From Sphagnum magellanicum (lineage: Eukaryota > Streptophyta > Sphagnopsida > Sphagnales > Sphagnaceae), in the NCBI GenBank assembly GCA_021904315.1, contig CM038919.1, positions 7,254,001 to 7,318,000 of the forward strand: DNA of 64,000 nucleotides. The letters are read 5' to 3'. Shown here one piece after another: positions 26,068-37,400 of the stretch (position 1 is the stretch's first letter; the number at the start of each line of letters is the position of its first letter). The notes below the pieces were generated by a model. The model was not told the origin of the DNA, ran no database searches, and was given only the letters and a program-made list of their open reading frames with translations. The position numbers and the translations under genes are program-made.

Positions 26068-28191
26068 TCACTCCTGATCATCCTCATCATCTTCCCAATG
26101 GCTTCGAAGAATGGAAATCTGACCGTCTTTGAGCAACAATTCTTCATCAAGCTGATGCAGTCGGCGTTGCAAGAGCTCCACCTCCAAGCTCATGTGCATT
26201 GTCTCACGACTCAGGGTCTCTCCTTCCTTGCGCAACTCATCTCTCTCCCTTGTAACAACAGAAATCTCTTTCCTTGTTTCTTTGACATCATGCGTGCTCT
26301 TGTCTAGGTCAGTCTCCAGCTCCTTCATCAGCTCCACTTTCTCATTGAGCTCCCTTTCAAGCTCTGACAACCTAGAGTAGGAGTCCGCAAGAGAGCACAA
26401 GAGCTCATACCTCTCCAGTCTCAAATCCTCTAGGTCTTGAACCAACAAGGTGCAATGTGCTTGTGATTGTCGCAGGTCCTCCTCCAAGGTAATTGCATAC
26501 TCCTGAAGCATCTCACAGGTGCTGGAAGAAGTTCCAGTTCCGTCAATTGTTACCAGCTGGTGATGCTGCAGATCCACTGGCCGCCAGTACTCTAAACCTA
26601 ACTGTTGCTTGCATTGCTCAACTGCTGTCTCCTGTCTCTTGATTGCTGTGGCACTTTGTAGCAGATCTTGGATCTGTTGCAGTTGTAACTGTGAAGCTCT
26701 GGCCAGTTCTTCATTCTGTGTCGAGAGCCGCACGACACAGGAGTTTTGTGAGCTTACAATGCTTGTCAAATCCATGAGAGCTTGCTCCATGCAATGAATC
26801 AAACTTACGGTCTTCTTGCTCAGGTTTTCCTCCGGCAGACCTGCAAGAAGCTCGATGTCCTCCTGCACGTACTGCTGTTGCGCCTCCTCATGATTCTCCA
26901 TAGCAATCTCGTTCCGGTGTTGCTGCAAGTCTGCAAATCTCTGCTTACATGCAAGAGCAGTTTGAGATCGCAACGACAAAGAAGCTTGCAGCAAGTGATT
27001 GCTTGCCGTGATGACTTCCACTTGCCTTTCCAGGATGTGCACATCGTTCTCCCTCGCTCGCAAGCTTCTTCGTGTCCTTGCAAGCTCCAGTCTGAGGGTT
27101 TTGCTCTCCTCTACCACCTGTGCTAATCTGGCTTCCGATTCTCTCATCACCTCCTTCATGCTCCTCCTGTGCCTCATGGCAAGCCGCAATCTGCTGGCAA
27201 GCAACTCGTTCTTCTCTTGCAACGCGGTTGCCTGCGCCTGCTCACGATAGAGCTGCGCACGCAATTCTTGGTCTAATCTCTTCTTCTTCGAGGCACCGCT
27301 GCAAGAAGTTGTGGTCGCAGCAGCACCTCCTCCTCCTCCTCCCGCACGTCGGAGCCTGTCGACCAGAGACTTGTTCATGCAAAGCTCCTGCAATCCATTC
27401 ACCAATTCTTGCAGATCCTTCTGCTCTTCATCGTCCTTCTGCAAGTCCGAAAGTCCGTGACCACGAGGTTGAAGCCTCCGAGTACTGTTCTCCTCCTCAG
27501 CATGACAGTGTTTGAGGTCCGCGATCATCTCTTCCGCTCTCTCCAACCTCTTGCGGAGCGCATCTACATGAAGCTCCACCTCGTTCACTCTCTCCCTGAA
27601 GACAACTTCCATGGAATTCATGTTCTCAAAATTACTCCTTCCCTGTTGCCGCAGCTCCTTAATCTCCTTCTCCTCCTCCTCCTCCTTCATCTTCTTTTCT
27701 CTCAGACTAACATCATCACTCATCACGACCTCATGGCCGCCCTCACTCAGTTGCCAGTTCAGAACTTCTAGTAATCCGCTTCCTGAAGATCTGGTCTTCA
27801 AGTCCCCCCGTCTTCTTCCTGCAAACACTTTTGCAGCAGCAGCAGCAGCAGCAGCAGCTACGATTCGCAAATTTTCCTTCCCTGCAACAACAGCTTTTCC
27901 TCCAAGGTGACCCTCCTGCAATATTACCGAAGTTGTACCGGGACTAGAATCTTCTGCGACGCAGCAACAGCTACTCACCTTGATCATTCTTTCTTCAGAA
28001 AGGCGGCTACAAACTCGATCTGCACTACTACGGTTCTTCTGCAAATGATCATCATCATTCTCCTCCTCCTCCTCCTCACGTGGTAATATACAACTACTAC
28101 TGTGCGCATCTACAAATCTAGTGTTGCCTTTGTCAAATCCGTGACCTTGTCGTTGTTCCATTACGACAACACACGCACGCACTTGCAGCAA
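26068..28191 (-). CDS. intronless 707-residue coiled-coil protein, function unknown
   Basis: A single uninterrupted frame with coding-like, GC-richer composition. The first 165 residues are low complexity: an acidic run (39-48), a Cys cluster (75-77) and nine alanines (112-120). From about residue 165 to 695 the protein is rich in Glu, Lys, Arg, Gln and Leu in heptad-like spacing, which indicates long coiled coils. The coil is broken by a glycine run at 284-289. The last segment (QRRLHQLDEELLLKDGQISI) recalls C-termini of plant filament-like or kinesin/myosin-related coiled-coil proteins, but I cannot assign a family. There is no visible motor, kinase or membrane segment. Met 11 (28161) is an alternative start. 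A CT microsatellite lies just upstream, in the presumed leader. Confidence 0.75.
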   Translation of the reverse strand: MLQVRACVVVMEQRQGHGFDKGNTRFVDAHSSSCILPREEEEEENDDDHLQKNRSSADRVCSRLSEERMIKVSSCCCVAEDSSPGTTSVILQEGHLGGKAVVAGKENLRIVAAAAAAAAAKVFAGRRRGDLKTRSSGSGLLEVLNWQLSEGGHEVVMSDDVSLREKKMKEEEEEKEIKELRQQGRSNFENMNSMEVVFRERVNEVELHVDALRKRLERAEEMIADLKHCHAEEENSTRRLQPRGHGLSDLQKDDEEQKDLQELVNGLQELCMNKSLVDRLRRAGGGGGGAAATTTSCSGASKKKRLDQELRAQLYREQAQATALQEKNELLASRLRLAMRHRRSMKEVMRESEARLAQVVEESKTLRLELARTRRSLRARENDVHILERQVEVITASNHLLQASLSLRSQTALACKQRFADLQQHRNEIAMENHEEAQQQYVQEDIELLAGLPEENLSKKTVSLIHCMEQALMDLTSIVSSQNSCVVRLSTQNEELARASQLQLQQIQDLLQSATAIKRQETAVEQCKQQLGLEYWRPVDLQHHQLVTIDGTGTSSSTCEMLQEYAITLEEDLRQSQAHCTLLVQDLEDLRLERYELLCSLADSYSRLSELERELNEKVELMKELETDLDKSTHDVKETRKEISVVTRERDELRKEGETLSRETMHMSLEVELLQRRLHQLDEELLLKDGQISILRSHWEDDEDDQE

Positions 28192-28197
28192 CCTCTT

Positions 28198-28201
<4 letters not shown>

Positions 28202-28231
<30 letters not shown>
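28202..28231 (+). repeat. (CT)n microsatellite in the leader of the coiled-coil gene
   Basis: About fifteen CT units, which read as GA in the direction of the gene, ending only ten bases before its Met codon. GA tracts in plant leaders are known targets of BBR/BPC GAGA-binding proteins; a regulatory role here is inference. Confidence 0.9.
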
Positions 28232-28234
<3 letters not shown>

Positions 28235-28256
28235 CCTCCACCTGTCCTTCAAGAAG

Positions 28257-28598
28257 CTAAAAATTCTTCGATGATGCTCCTTCTCCTCCTTTTGTGTGGG
28301 ACATACTTGCTTGGCGAGACGCTTGAATTCTTCTTCGCAGGAATATAATTGGAGTGCAAATTGTCGCGGAATCCCGAGACGGTGGCCGGCCGGCCGCCCT
28401 CTCTTCTCTTCTCTTCTCTCTCTCTCTCTCTTCTCGCGACGACGCTGTCTGCTTCCTTTCTGTTCCCGCTGTTGCCACGCCGTTCTTCTTCACTAGTGTC
28501 CCGTCTCCTTCTGCACTCGTCGTTGCTCTAAACATCCCTCTTCTGTCCAGTCTCCGCCGATTTCCAAATTCCACATCCACACCATCGTTATCCATCAT
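28257..28598 (-). other. possible 113-codon upstream open frame in the leader region
   Basis: This frame starts with two Met codons inside the first unit of the 118-bp minisatellite and ends 65 bases before the coiled-coil gene. It is Arg/Glu-rich with no recognised domain. If the transcript starts upstream of it, it would be a long uORF; otherwise it is promoter DNA. I doubt that it is a protein gene. Confidence 0.2.
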
Positions 28599-28975
28599 CC
28601 ATCGTCAAAACATGTAATCATTAATCTCGTCTATCGTCGTTACTCTACACATCCCTCTTTCGTCCAATCTCCGCCGCTTTCCAAATTCCACATCCACACC
28701 ATCGTTATCCATCATCCATCGTCAAAAACATGTAATCATTAATCTCGTCTTTCGTCGTTACTCTACACATCCCTCTTTCGTCCAATCTCCGCCGCTTTCC
28801 AAATTCCACATCCACACCAATCGTTATCCATCATCCATCGTCAAAACATGTAATCGTTAATCCCGTCTATCGTCGTTACTCTACACATCCCTCTTTCATC
28901 CGACCCCCGCGTCGTTCCAGATTCTACATCCAGATCATCGTTATCCATCAGCCATCATCAAAACGTGTGATTACA
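28519..28975 (+). repeat. 118-bp minisatellite, about four units
   Basis: Units anchored on CGTTACTCTACACATCCCTC begin near 28521, 28638, 28756 and 28874, giving periods of 117, 118 and 118. The first three units are nearly identical; the fourth is diverged at its end. Each unit reads ATGATGGATAACGATGG on the minus strand, so start-like codons are duplicated with it. It lies upstream of the coiled-coil gene. Confidence 0.95.
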
Positions 28976-29060
28976 GGGAACCTGTCTTTTATCACAGTAA
29001 TTCAAAGGGAACTTGTGCTTTATGGTAGTAATTCACTGGGAACCTGTTTTTTATATTCTG
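28976..29060 (+). repeat. 31-bp tandem repeat, about three units
   Basis: GGGAACCTGT or GGGAACTTGT begins at 28976, 29007 and 29038, an exact 31-base period, directly abutting the 118-bp minisatellite. A looser repeat of GGGAAC...CATTTCCT lies at 29125-29250. Confidence 0.85.
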
Positions 29061-29259
29061 AGGAATGTTTGTTTGTGAGGTGTGTTACCTACTGAGAACG
29101 TGTGAACAGCTTTGAGAGTTCACTTTTTGGGAACTTCCATGGAACATTTCCTCTTTCAACTGCTGTGGCTGTTTTGAGCTTCGCCATAATGGATGGGAAC
29201 TTTTTGAGAACTTCAGTGGGAACATTTCCTATTTCTGTTGCAGTGTTACCCTTTTATTT

Positions 29260-32200
29260 TCTTTTTCTTTTTTTCGTTCAACATTGCTAGGCTACCTAGA
29301 TGGGGTTTTTTCCGAGTGCAAGCCAGTACTGAAAACTGGGCTTGTTGGGGTGGGGTGGGGGGACAAATTGTTCGGTATTATAGATTTTTGGTATTAAAAA
29401 AGTCCCCAATGAGGATTTTGTTTTCGGCCGACAGTTTGTTTGTTGTGGTTGGCACCACTTTGGGCTGGGGTGGCCCTTAAAATTGAGTGGGAAATTGTGC
29501 TCGAATATGTGCCGGTGGGGGGCATTAGAGGGGCCAAATAAAGCTGATCCATAAACAACAACAACAAACAACTTTTCTTGTAGTTTGTGAGATGTTGTAT
29601 AAATTAAAGAAAAAAAAACTCAATTTGAGGAAGAGGTCACTACACCCAAGAGAAAGTTTGCTTATTGTGTGAGTACCGAGTCAACAAAAGCCCATGATGA
29701 AATGATCAAAGAGGGGTGGGCCATTGCCCCGGTAAGTTTGATCCTAGTCCTATTTGCTCATTAAATACCAATCATTATATCATCTTCATGGAAGCAATAA
29801 TATGTGTTAATAACAAGGGGCCGAGGGAAGAATTCCAATAGAGATATTTTATAAAAAAAAAGAAAAGAGACTAATGTGAATTGTTAAGTCTTGCTTTTGT
29901 AAATTGGTTGAGGGAAACTCTCGTTTTCATTTGCGGTTGCATTCCACATCCACCATACTTTATCAAAATACTCCCATTCCTCTAACGTCTTCAATACATT
30001 AAGGTTGGTTGGAACTTGTCAAAGGAAGGGTTTTCTATTGTCGTTGCACTCTTTTCAAAGGTATAAAATGCATGCTATGCTTTTAAAGTAAAACAAAAAG
30101 AAGGAATGACTCCTCTATACCTAGATTGCGCAAGGTTTTGGAGGTGCAAATTTTAAGCTTTTATATGTAGATTATTATATATAATCATTGGTTGAATATC
30201 AAAATTCAAAAGCTTCAACAATGCTTTCATGTGCAAGCACTTACAAATGTTTAAATATAGGAGCCATCTTCACCCACCCACTAACCTTTTGCTGAAAGAA
30301 AGAACCTCAAACATGAATGAAAGGTTTGGTTCCACATTTATCACAACCCTTGTGGATGCAAGCTTTCCATTCTTCTCAAGCCATTATGCAATAGCCCTAT
30401 TAAGAAAAAAAAGGCCGACTAATGATAATGATCCTTCACTAAATTTGGGAAGGAACCAATGATTTTATTCAAGTACCATGTCGTAATAAAACCCACCTCT
30501 TGAGGTGGGTTGCATAATTATCCAAACTCTAAATACACCAAAGACTGACACAAAATTTGCTTAAAATGTGCACACTGTAAAGACATGCATTTAGAAAAAA
30601 GTTCATTAAAAGATGCATATTTCTAGACCAGAACTAACAACCCTTCTTTAAATATTCCAAGAATTGCCCAACACTAATAAAAGCCACTGTTGGGTGATGA
30701 GTATCATCACAAGGTGACCTGGGTATCAATCACCCTGAATAATCACCATGGTATTATTACCTAGTGTCAAAACATAGTTGTAAGGTATCAAATTTGATGG
30801 TACCCTAGTTGATATCCAGACTTTTGATTTTCTCTTATTTGAGAGAACCGGATCCAGCCCATGTTTTTCTCTTTTGAAAAGAGTGATTATCAGAAGAACT
30901 TTCCATGGTTCTTGTTGGTAGTAAATGAGACCACTCACTTTGAACTTATTTTTCCTTATAGCTTTCAATAAACACATAGTCCTCGGTGAAGGAACTTTTA
31001 TTGTGTGTATTCTTATGATAATGGTGGAGCCAGGGGAAATTTGCCTTCAATGGAGCTAACAAGGAATGGCTTGTGTTTGTTGTGACTCTTGATAAATTAT
31101 TGATTTTTTGAGGTCAAAAAATAATTCTCATAATCGGCTTGTGGAGAACACCACCTTTGATAATCAGCTGTTCTCAAATTTATGAGAATCAACACTTTGA
31201 GAATTGGTCTCTCAAAAAAGAAATTCAAAAATTTATAGCCTAACTCTATCCTGAAAAATAAATCAATTTTTTTTTTTTTTTTTAGAGAGAAAACCAACCA
31301 AATATTTCAAAGTCTTTGGTGAAAACTGAATTCAACAAATATGTTAATAAAATAAATACCTGCCCAACACTAGTAAAAATCCCAAGTTTCAGTTAAATTG
31401 CTTCTAAATATTATAAATATCCCATGCTAAGACTAAATCAGAGTTTCTGAGTCCAAATCTAACATATCTTGGGTTTAATATCGCTATTAAGAGACCTCAC
31501 TCAAGAAGTTGAGGGTACTAGTGTAGGTACCAGGGTACATAGATGCTGGTTTCACCTTGGTGACCCTTGCAGTAAAGGCCATTTAGGTCCTGTAGTTTAG
31601 TAGGTAGCATAAATGGGTGGGTGGGTGGGTACTAGGTAAATAGATGCATTTAGATGGTTAGTAGGTAGGTAGGTAGGTAGGAGTAATGGGTTGTTAGTAG
31701 GTAGGTAGTAAAAAGCAGAAACTGAGGTAATAATCACCATGGTTCTCATACTTCAACCACCAACCCTGTGCACACACCATTTTGTAGAGTCTGCATGCCA
31801 TTAATGCAAATGCCATGGTTGTTGCATAAACCGTGTTTGTGGGGGTGGGGTTTTTTTGTGTTGTGTATCGTATTATTTTTACCATTTTGACATAAATTGA
31901 ACTATTTTTCATTTTGTTGAACTATTTTGAAATTTTATTTATTATTTGTGTCAAAATTTTAATAAAATCAAAAGTTCATCTGTCAGGTTTTGAACTGCAG
32001 AACCTTCACAACAACTGAGGTTGTCTAGACATATTAAACTGTTCCATAACATTGACAAGACTTTTTATAATCCAAAGGTTTGTTGCCAAAATTGTAAAAC
32101 TATTATGTAAAATGGAGATGTGCTATAATGCCCTCCACCATTTCCAATTTACTAGGCTTCTTCAAGACCTAACTTTCTTGAATGCCATCTTATGTAGAAT
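29260..32200. other. intergenic stretch, no gene recognised
   Basis: Mixed composition. A G-rich string with runs of four to six G lies near 29340-29360. A GGGT/GGTA microsatellite lies at 31615-31712. Frames such as 30229-30462 and 31694-31912 have no recognisable content. Confidence 0.5.
31613..31712 (+). repeat. GGGT and GGTA microsatellites
   Basis: Four GGGT-type units near 31613-31630 and two short runs of GTAG units near 31663-31682 and 31692-31710. Imperfect tetranucleotide repeats. Confidence 0.8.
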
Positions 32201-32214
32201 CGTTCCAAACTTCT

Positions 32215-33200
32215 GGAAAGTTTGACAATGGATGAAAATGTAGTTAATTGGGAAAAAGTTGGTAAGAGGGGGATGAAATCCAGAAATCTTTGGTGAGAAA
32301 AAGTTAGGTCTCTATCTTTCCTAATGAACTTCACTTTCATCCATTGTCCAACTTTCTCACATTCAATTTCTTTGTTCATGCCTTGTCCAATTTTCTTAGA
32401 TTCGTGAATTGTCCCACTTTCCTTCAGCTCATCTTTTTGTCCAAATTTTGAAGGAGGTGAGGCAAATTATAGTCTTCTTTAAGTTTATCCTTTTTATCTC
32501 ATGTGCTCAAGCTGACCCAATGTCCTCACTTCATAGTTTCACAGGCAAGACACCAAACACCAGCCCCAGAGTTGGGCCAAATTCAGACTTTGTATGTCAC
32601 CCATTTTAACTGCCTGGAGTTCATTCATGGTTTCATTTCCTGAGTGAAATTAGGTCAACTACTTTCGGTCCCACTTCACCATTGCCCAACTTCTGGGTGG
32701 CCTTGGGGTTGATCTAATTTCAATTTTCTTTAAATTCACCCATTATCTCACTCCCAGTGTTCATCATTGTGTCCACCTTCCTTAAAAGGAATTGAACAAT
32801 TTTTTAAATTTATTTTGTCCACTTTACCCTGTTTCATCCAATATCCCACACCCCTAAAAAAGTTAACACCTTTGAATTCATCCATTGTCTCACTTTTAGC
32901 CTAACTTTCTTGAGTTCATCATCCATTGCCCCATTTCCTTGGGGGAATTTGGCAATACTAATCCCAGGTTCATCCATTATCTTGTTTCCTAAGCGAAATT
33001 GTCTCAACTTTACAAGATTCATTCATTGCCTCACTTCCATAGGTTCATCTGTTGTCCAACTTCCCTATATTCATTCATTCATTCAGTATGCTATTTTGTG
33101 AGTTCAACAAACTTTCCAATTATCCCACTTCAAACCCAAAATTAGTAAGTTAATTCATTGTCCCATTTCTGGCAGTTAATCCATTGTGGCACTTTAAGAA
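32215..33200 (+). repeat. degenerate tandem array with core TTCATCCATTGTCCCACTTTC
   Basis: Variants of TTCATCCATTGTCYCACTT recur many times with irregular spacing. Examples are near 32335, 32400, 32670, 32735, 32878, 32915, 32970, 33020, 33045, 33150 and 33175. At the left end one unit (32215-32240) is in inverted orientation to the unit at 32330-32358. The array looks like an old, heavily mutated minisatellite. It is non-coding. Confidence 0.6.
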
Positions 33201-33505
33201 TGGTTTGATGTAAAGGGTTTAGTGTTTGATGATGGATGAATTAAAAGAGATTAGGATTTCAAGCTTAAAATCTTTGATTGTTGCATCTTTGCCTGCAGAA
33301 TAGAAAGAAGTTTTGTAAAGCTCTAGTTGGTGCACCCTTCAGGTTTTAAATCACTCAAAACAGACTGAAAATGAGGAAGATATGGAAATAGGAGTAATAT
33401 GCAGTTCTCTTCCAGTTGTAGAAGGGACATGCATCCATTTGAGGACCCTTTGGGTTTCAGAATGAACATGCATTTAGCAATCTAAAAATGATTTATGCTG
33501 GTGCA

Positions 33506-33607
33506 GGCTTCTTCCCTTGGCCCTCACTATGTTCTAGGGCTGCAGAACTTGGGGTACCGCTCTCCTTCCTGTGCCCTCAAACATAGTGAGGACCTTGGGA
33601 AGAAGCC
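33506..33607. ncRNA. miRNA-precursor-like hairpin (candidate)
   Basis: The left arm 33506-33540 (starts GGCTTCTTCCC, ends CTAGGGC) pairs with the right arm 33573-33607 (starts GCCCTCAAACATAGTGAGG, ends GGGAAGAAGCC). 30 of 35 positions pair and there are no bulges. The loop is about 32 bases. The total of about 100 bases and the few scattered mismatches fit a plant pre-miRNA stem better than a transposon end pair. Neither arm matches a conserved plant miRNA that I recall. It lies between the degenerate array and the 3' end of the plastid-protein gene. The strand of transcription is unknown. Confidence 0.45.
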
Positions 33608-34431
33608 TTCCTCTACATGAAAAAGCTCAAAGAAAACTTTCTCATTGGACAACACTTGCAGCAACAACCAAACTTCTCTACAAACTTATTCAAACTAGGT
33701 TTAACAGATTTCAGGATTTTTGGACTCTTGCAAACAAACATGTAACACTGAGTTTATGTACAAAGTCTAGACATGATAAAAGCACAAGCATTACATCAAA
33801 CTTGAGAAGCAGCAACTTACAAAATCTTGTTCTCAAAGGAACATCTTGTGATTTCTGGGTGAGTTGTCTCGTGCACAAAAAATCAATCCTTTAAGCAAAA
33901 TAGTTGTCTAAGGTGCATCTTGAAACCTCATACAGACCATTTGCATAAAGGTGAGTACGTACTGGAATGAGTTCCCTGTGAAGATAGTCTTGCCTCTTTT
34001 CCTTGCCATTGTTCCTCATGGTCTGCTCAAAATTGGGTAGAGAGTTGGTGGCTGCTCTGGATACGGCAGGCAGTCTTATGAGTGAAGTCCCCTTGAACCT
34101 TTTGAGGAAGGTGATCATGGTACACAGGAAAATTGCAGGAATTGATACAGCCAGGCAACACAGCAGAATTGCTGCACTCACTTGTGTACAAGTATATGCA
34201 ATTCCCCAATTTTCTCTCCATGTAAACCGGAAGTGGGGTCTATAATTTTCTACCATTCTAAGTGGAAGTCTAGAATTGTGTTTTTTCTCTCCCCATTTGA
34301 GGGTGTCTTTGAAAATCTTATAAAATCCGGTGCCCCTTCTGTACTCTTCTTTTCCCCTCCCACCTCACAGTTGAACCTTTGGGGCGCCACACAGAAGACC
34401 AGTATGATGCAAAAATTGCTTGTTCAACTTG

Positions 34432-37400
34432 TCAATCTGTCTCTACCCCTCGCCTACTGCTTCCCTCAGAGCTGACCTCATCAGTTTCCGACTCTTCATC
34501 CTCAGAGCTCACCATTCTCTCCAGAGATTCAATGTCAGATGGCTCTGATAGTGACTCAATGTGAAGGCTGTTGGCATCCTCACTGCAATACATCAACCAG
34601 GTTGAAAGTTGTAGTGCAGTGATGTAGAAAGATACTGAGGCCAAAAAAAGCTTGATGGTAAAAGGACCAGGAGACTTTGGTTAGTAAATAATGTGGTCTG
34701 AGCAAAACTTTCTGCAAAACTGAGCACTTCTTCAAAGCCTGAAGGTCTAGTTGACTACAGAACAGCATTCAGGTTGCCAAAAATGATGAAAGCAACATAC
34801 TCAGTGACACCAAAAATGCTCTTGATAGCCAATGCGGTCCTGCTTGAGCTCAATACGAACTCATCCATCTGTTGAACAATCACATGAAACGAATGTGTAA
34901 TCCAAACCGGGCTTCAATCTTTATGCATCACTTTTGCCAACTACAGACTTCTCATATGGCAAAGGAGAGCAGCATCTGACCACAACTAACAGAACAATCA
35001 AATCAAGTCCATAAACCCTGCTGTCCAAAATTCAGACAACCTGCAGTTTGCAGGAGCTCAAACCAGATCAAGACAGATTTCAGCACATGTCTACCATTTT
35101 GCAGTAACAATGAAGAAACAGGATCACAAGGGGTATGTCACCATAACCCAAATCTAAGAGCTAGGAAATTACCTCAGAAAGATAGAGGAGCTTGGTGAAG
35201 AGAGCCTGAACTGCAGCCTTGCGCTTAATACCCTTCTCGGTGAAGCCCTGTAGGTTCATTACAACCGGACCTGGCATTATAGACAAGATCTATCAGACAC
35301 AACCTTAAAAGAGGAAGCCTTTTAACAAACATTCTTATGCAAAAAGGGTTGGCTTTCAGAGCCTGAGCCCAAGTGTAAGACTGATAGGCTTGCTACAAAG
35401 TTGGGTGCTCTGGAAGTTTTCACAATCACTGCATTAAGGTGATGGCAAATTTCACAGGTGCAACATGGAACACTGGAAATGATTGGTGCAGTTTTGCACT
35501 ATGGCAACATTCACTGAGGAAGTTATTACACTGTGGGAAAGTCACAGATGGGGGTCCGATTTACCTTTAGCCTTCACGATGCGCCTGGAGACATCATTCA
35601 GAACCTCAGCAACTTCTGCATCTGTCAAGTTTGACACTTTCCTCAAGTGGATGAGGTCAGCAACCAGGACTGGATTGAAAGCTCGCTCATTGAGTGCATA
35701 ACGAATGTACTTTCGCAATGCATCGTTTAGACTAAAATTGCACTGCAACAAAATAAAAGACCAAAAAAGTATTGTTGAATGAGAGAGAACACACCAGACA
35801 TTCTAAGCTTCCTCAAAAACACTACATAGGCATATCAAAGAACAAAGAAATATTCCTGTGTAAAAAAGATGCTCATAACTCCAGATCCATCACATTTGCT
35901 AGCTGACTGACAATTGCAAGCATATACATTGCTAATAAGCCAGGACTTGAAGCAGATATTCCATGCTTCAAAAAACAGTAAATAGAGAAAGAAAGAACAA
36001 AGAAAGATTTACAATTGCAACATGTCATCCATGAAGATGGCTTGTGACTGAGCATGCTGAGCAATGATACCTTGTTAGCCAGAGCTTGAAGCTTCTTATG
36101 ATCCAGCTGCTCTCTCTTTTCTGGAAGATACTCACCAAGAGCTTCACAGAAGTATGCATTGTTGCCAATCTGGAACAAACACCCGAATTCTTTATCACTT
36201 TTGCTGTTGTTTCAATCCCAAAAGATGCATGCTGCAGATTGAATATCTTTCATAAGAATAGAGAAATCTCCATTCTCACAATGAAGAAGAAACAGCAAGG
36301 TTAACTCTTCCTCAGGAAGCCACAGAAAGAAACAAACAAGGGAAGACAGAAACAAACAAAAGACAAAAAACACACACCGGTATGAACAAAAGTGCCGGTC
36401 TCACACCTGTTCAGGGACCATCAACAGTAGTATATATGATACTGACTTAACTACCACAACTTCCCCACTGAATTCATCAGCTCCCTACAGTGGGTAAAGG
36501 CTGATGACGAGCACCAACCTATGAACTGAGTTTCTGCTGCAATTCCAGAAACAACGGGAAGACTCAGCCATACTACTGGTCAGCAACAGACCACAACAAC
36601 AACGACAAGACAAAGAAAGACAGAAAGGGAAAAGAAAAACTAAAGGAAAAGACAAACAGGGAAAGACTCTGAACAAGTGGGCTTACAAGAAGCTCCCCAC
36701 TTACAAGACCTGAAGCAAAATCATTCTGAAACTGCCAAAAGCGGAAATTCCAAACAGGAATTTTTCTTTAAGAAGCAACCCTCTAGTTCTCTTTAGAAGA
36801 ACTTTTAAAGGGTAGCCTTTTGCCTTCAGAAAGACAATAAGACTGACCATCTGGAAGACAAAAAACTTCTTACAACTACAAAGTCTAAAGAACCTGTAAC
36901 ATTGACTATTTATAACCCCCAGCTTTGCAGTCATTGAGATATTGGAATGAACATGAGGCATTCTAATCATTTTAATACCTGCATACTCTGGTTGGGAGCG
37001 TTTGTCAAAAATGTCACAGGATAAACCTTGATGACTTTGTCTCACAGCTAGATCCAAGAAATTACAAGAGAAGCCTTTAGACGTACAATTCAACTCACAA
37101 GATGTTTTTGGATATTCTGCATGCTGTAGATTGAAGTGAAGCTACAAACAGGAACTTGCAAGAAGATGGAATTTTTTTCCCTTGTACCACAACTGCAGAA
37201 TTGCAATGCTCAGATGAGACACTACTGTCAGACAAGATTTGTCCATAAACACCGCAGAAATGGAGAGGAAGAACCATCAGGGCGAGCAAGCAGAGAAGTT
37301 TTGTGACCTGACGTTTGCGTCTTTCCTTTGAAGAGTTGAACTTCCTCCAGCTTCTCACAACTGCGATAACAAATGTGATACCAAGATAACCTAATGGCAC

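Noticed and set aside
26192-28617. Several plus-strand frames of 60-131 codons across the coiled-coil gene
   Set aside because: They are antisense shadows of the long coding frame. Their Leu/Ser-rich content mirrors Glu/Lys codons on the other strand.
31613-31712. CRISPR-like spaced repeats
   Set aside because: These are simple tetranucleotide microsatellites with no unique spacers, and the DNA is eukaryotic.
33891-34256. 121-codon minus-strand frame with a hydrophobic segment, as an extra last exon of the plastid-protein gene
   Set aside because: The preceding exon already ends in a stop. A possible donor there joined to the nearest acceptor gives a quick stop, so I treat it as 3' untranslated DNA.
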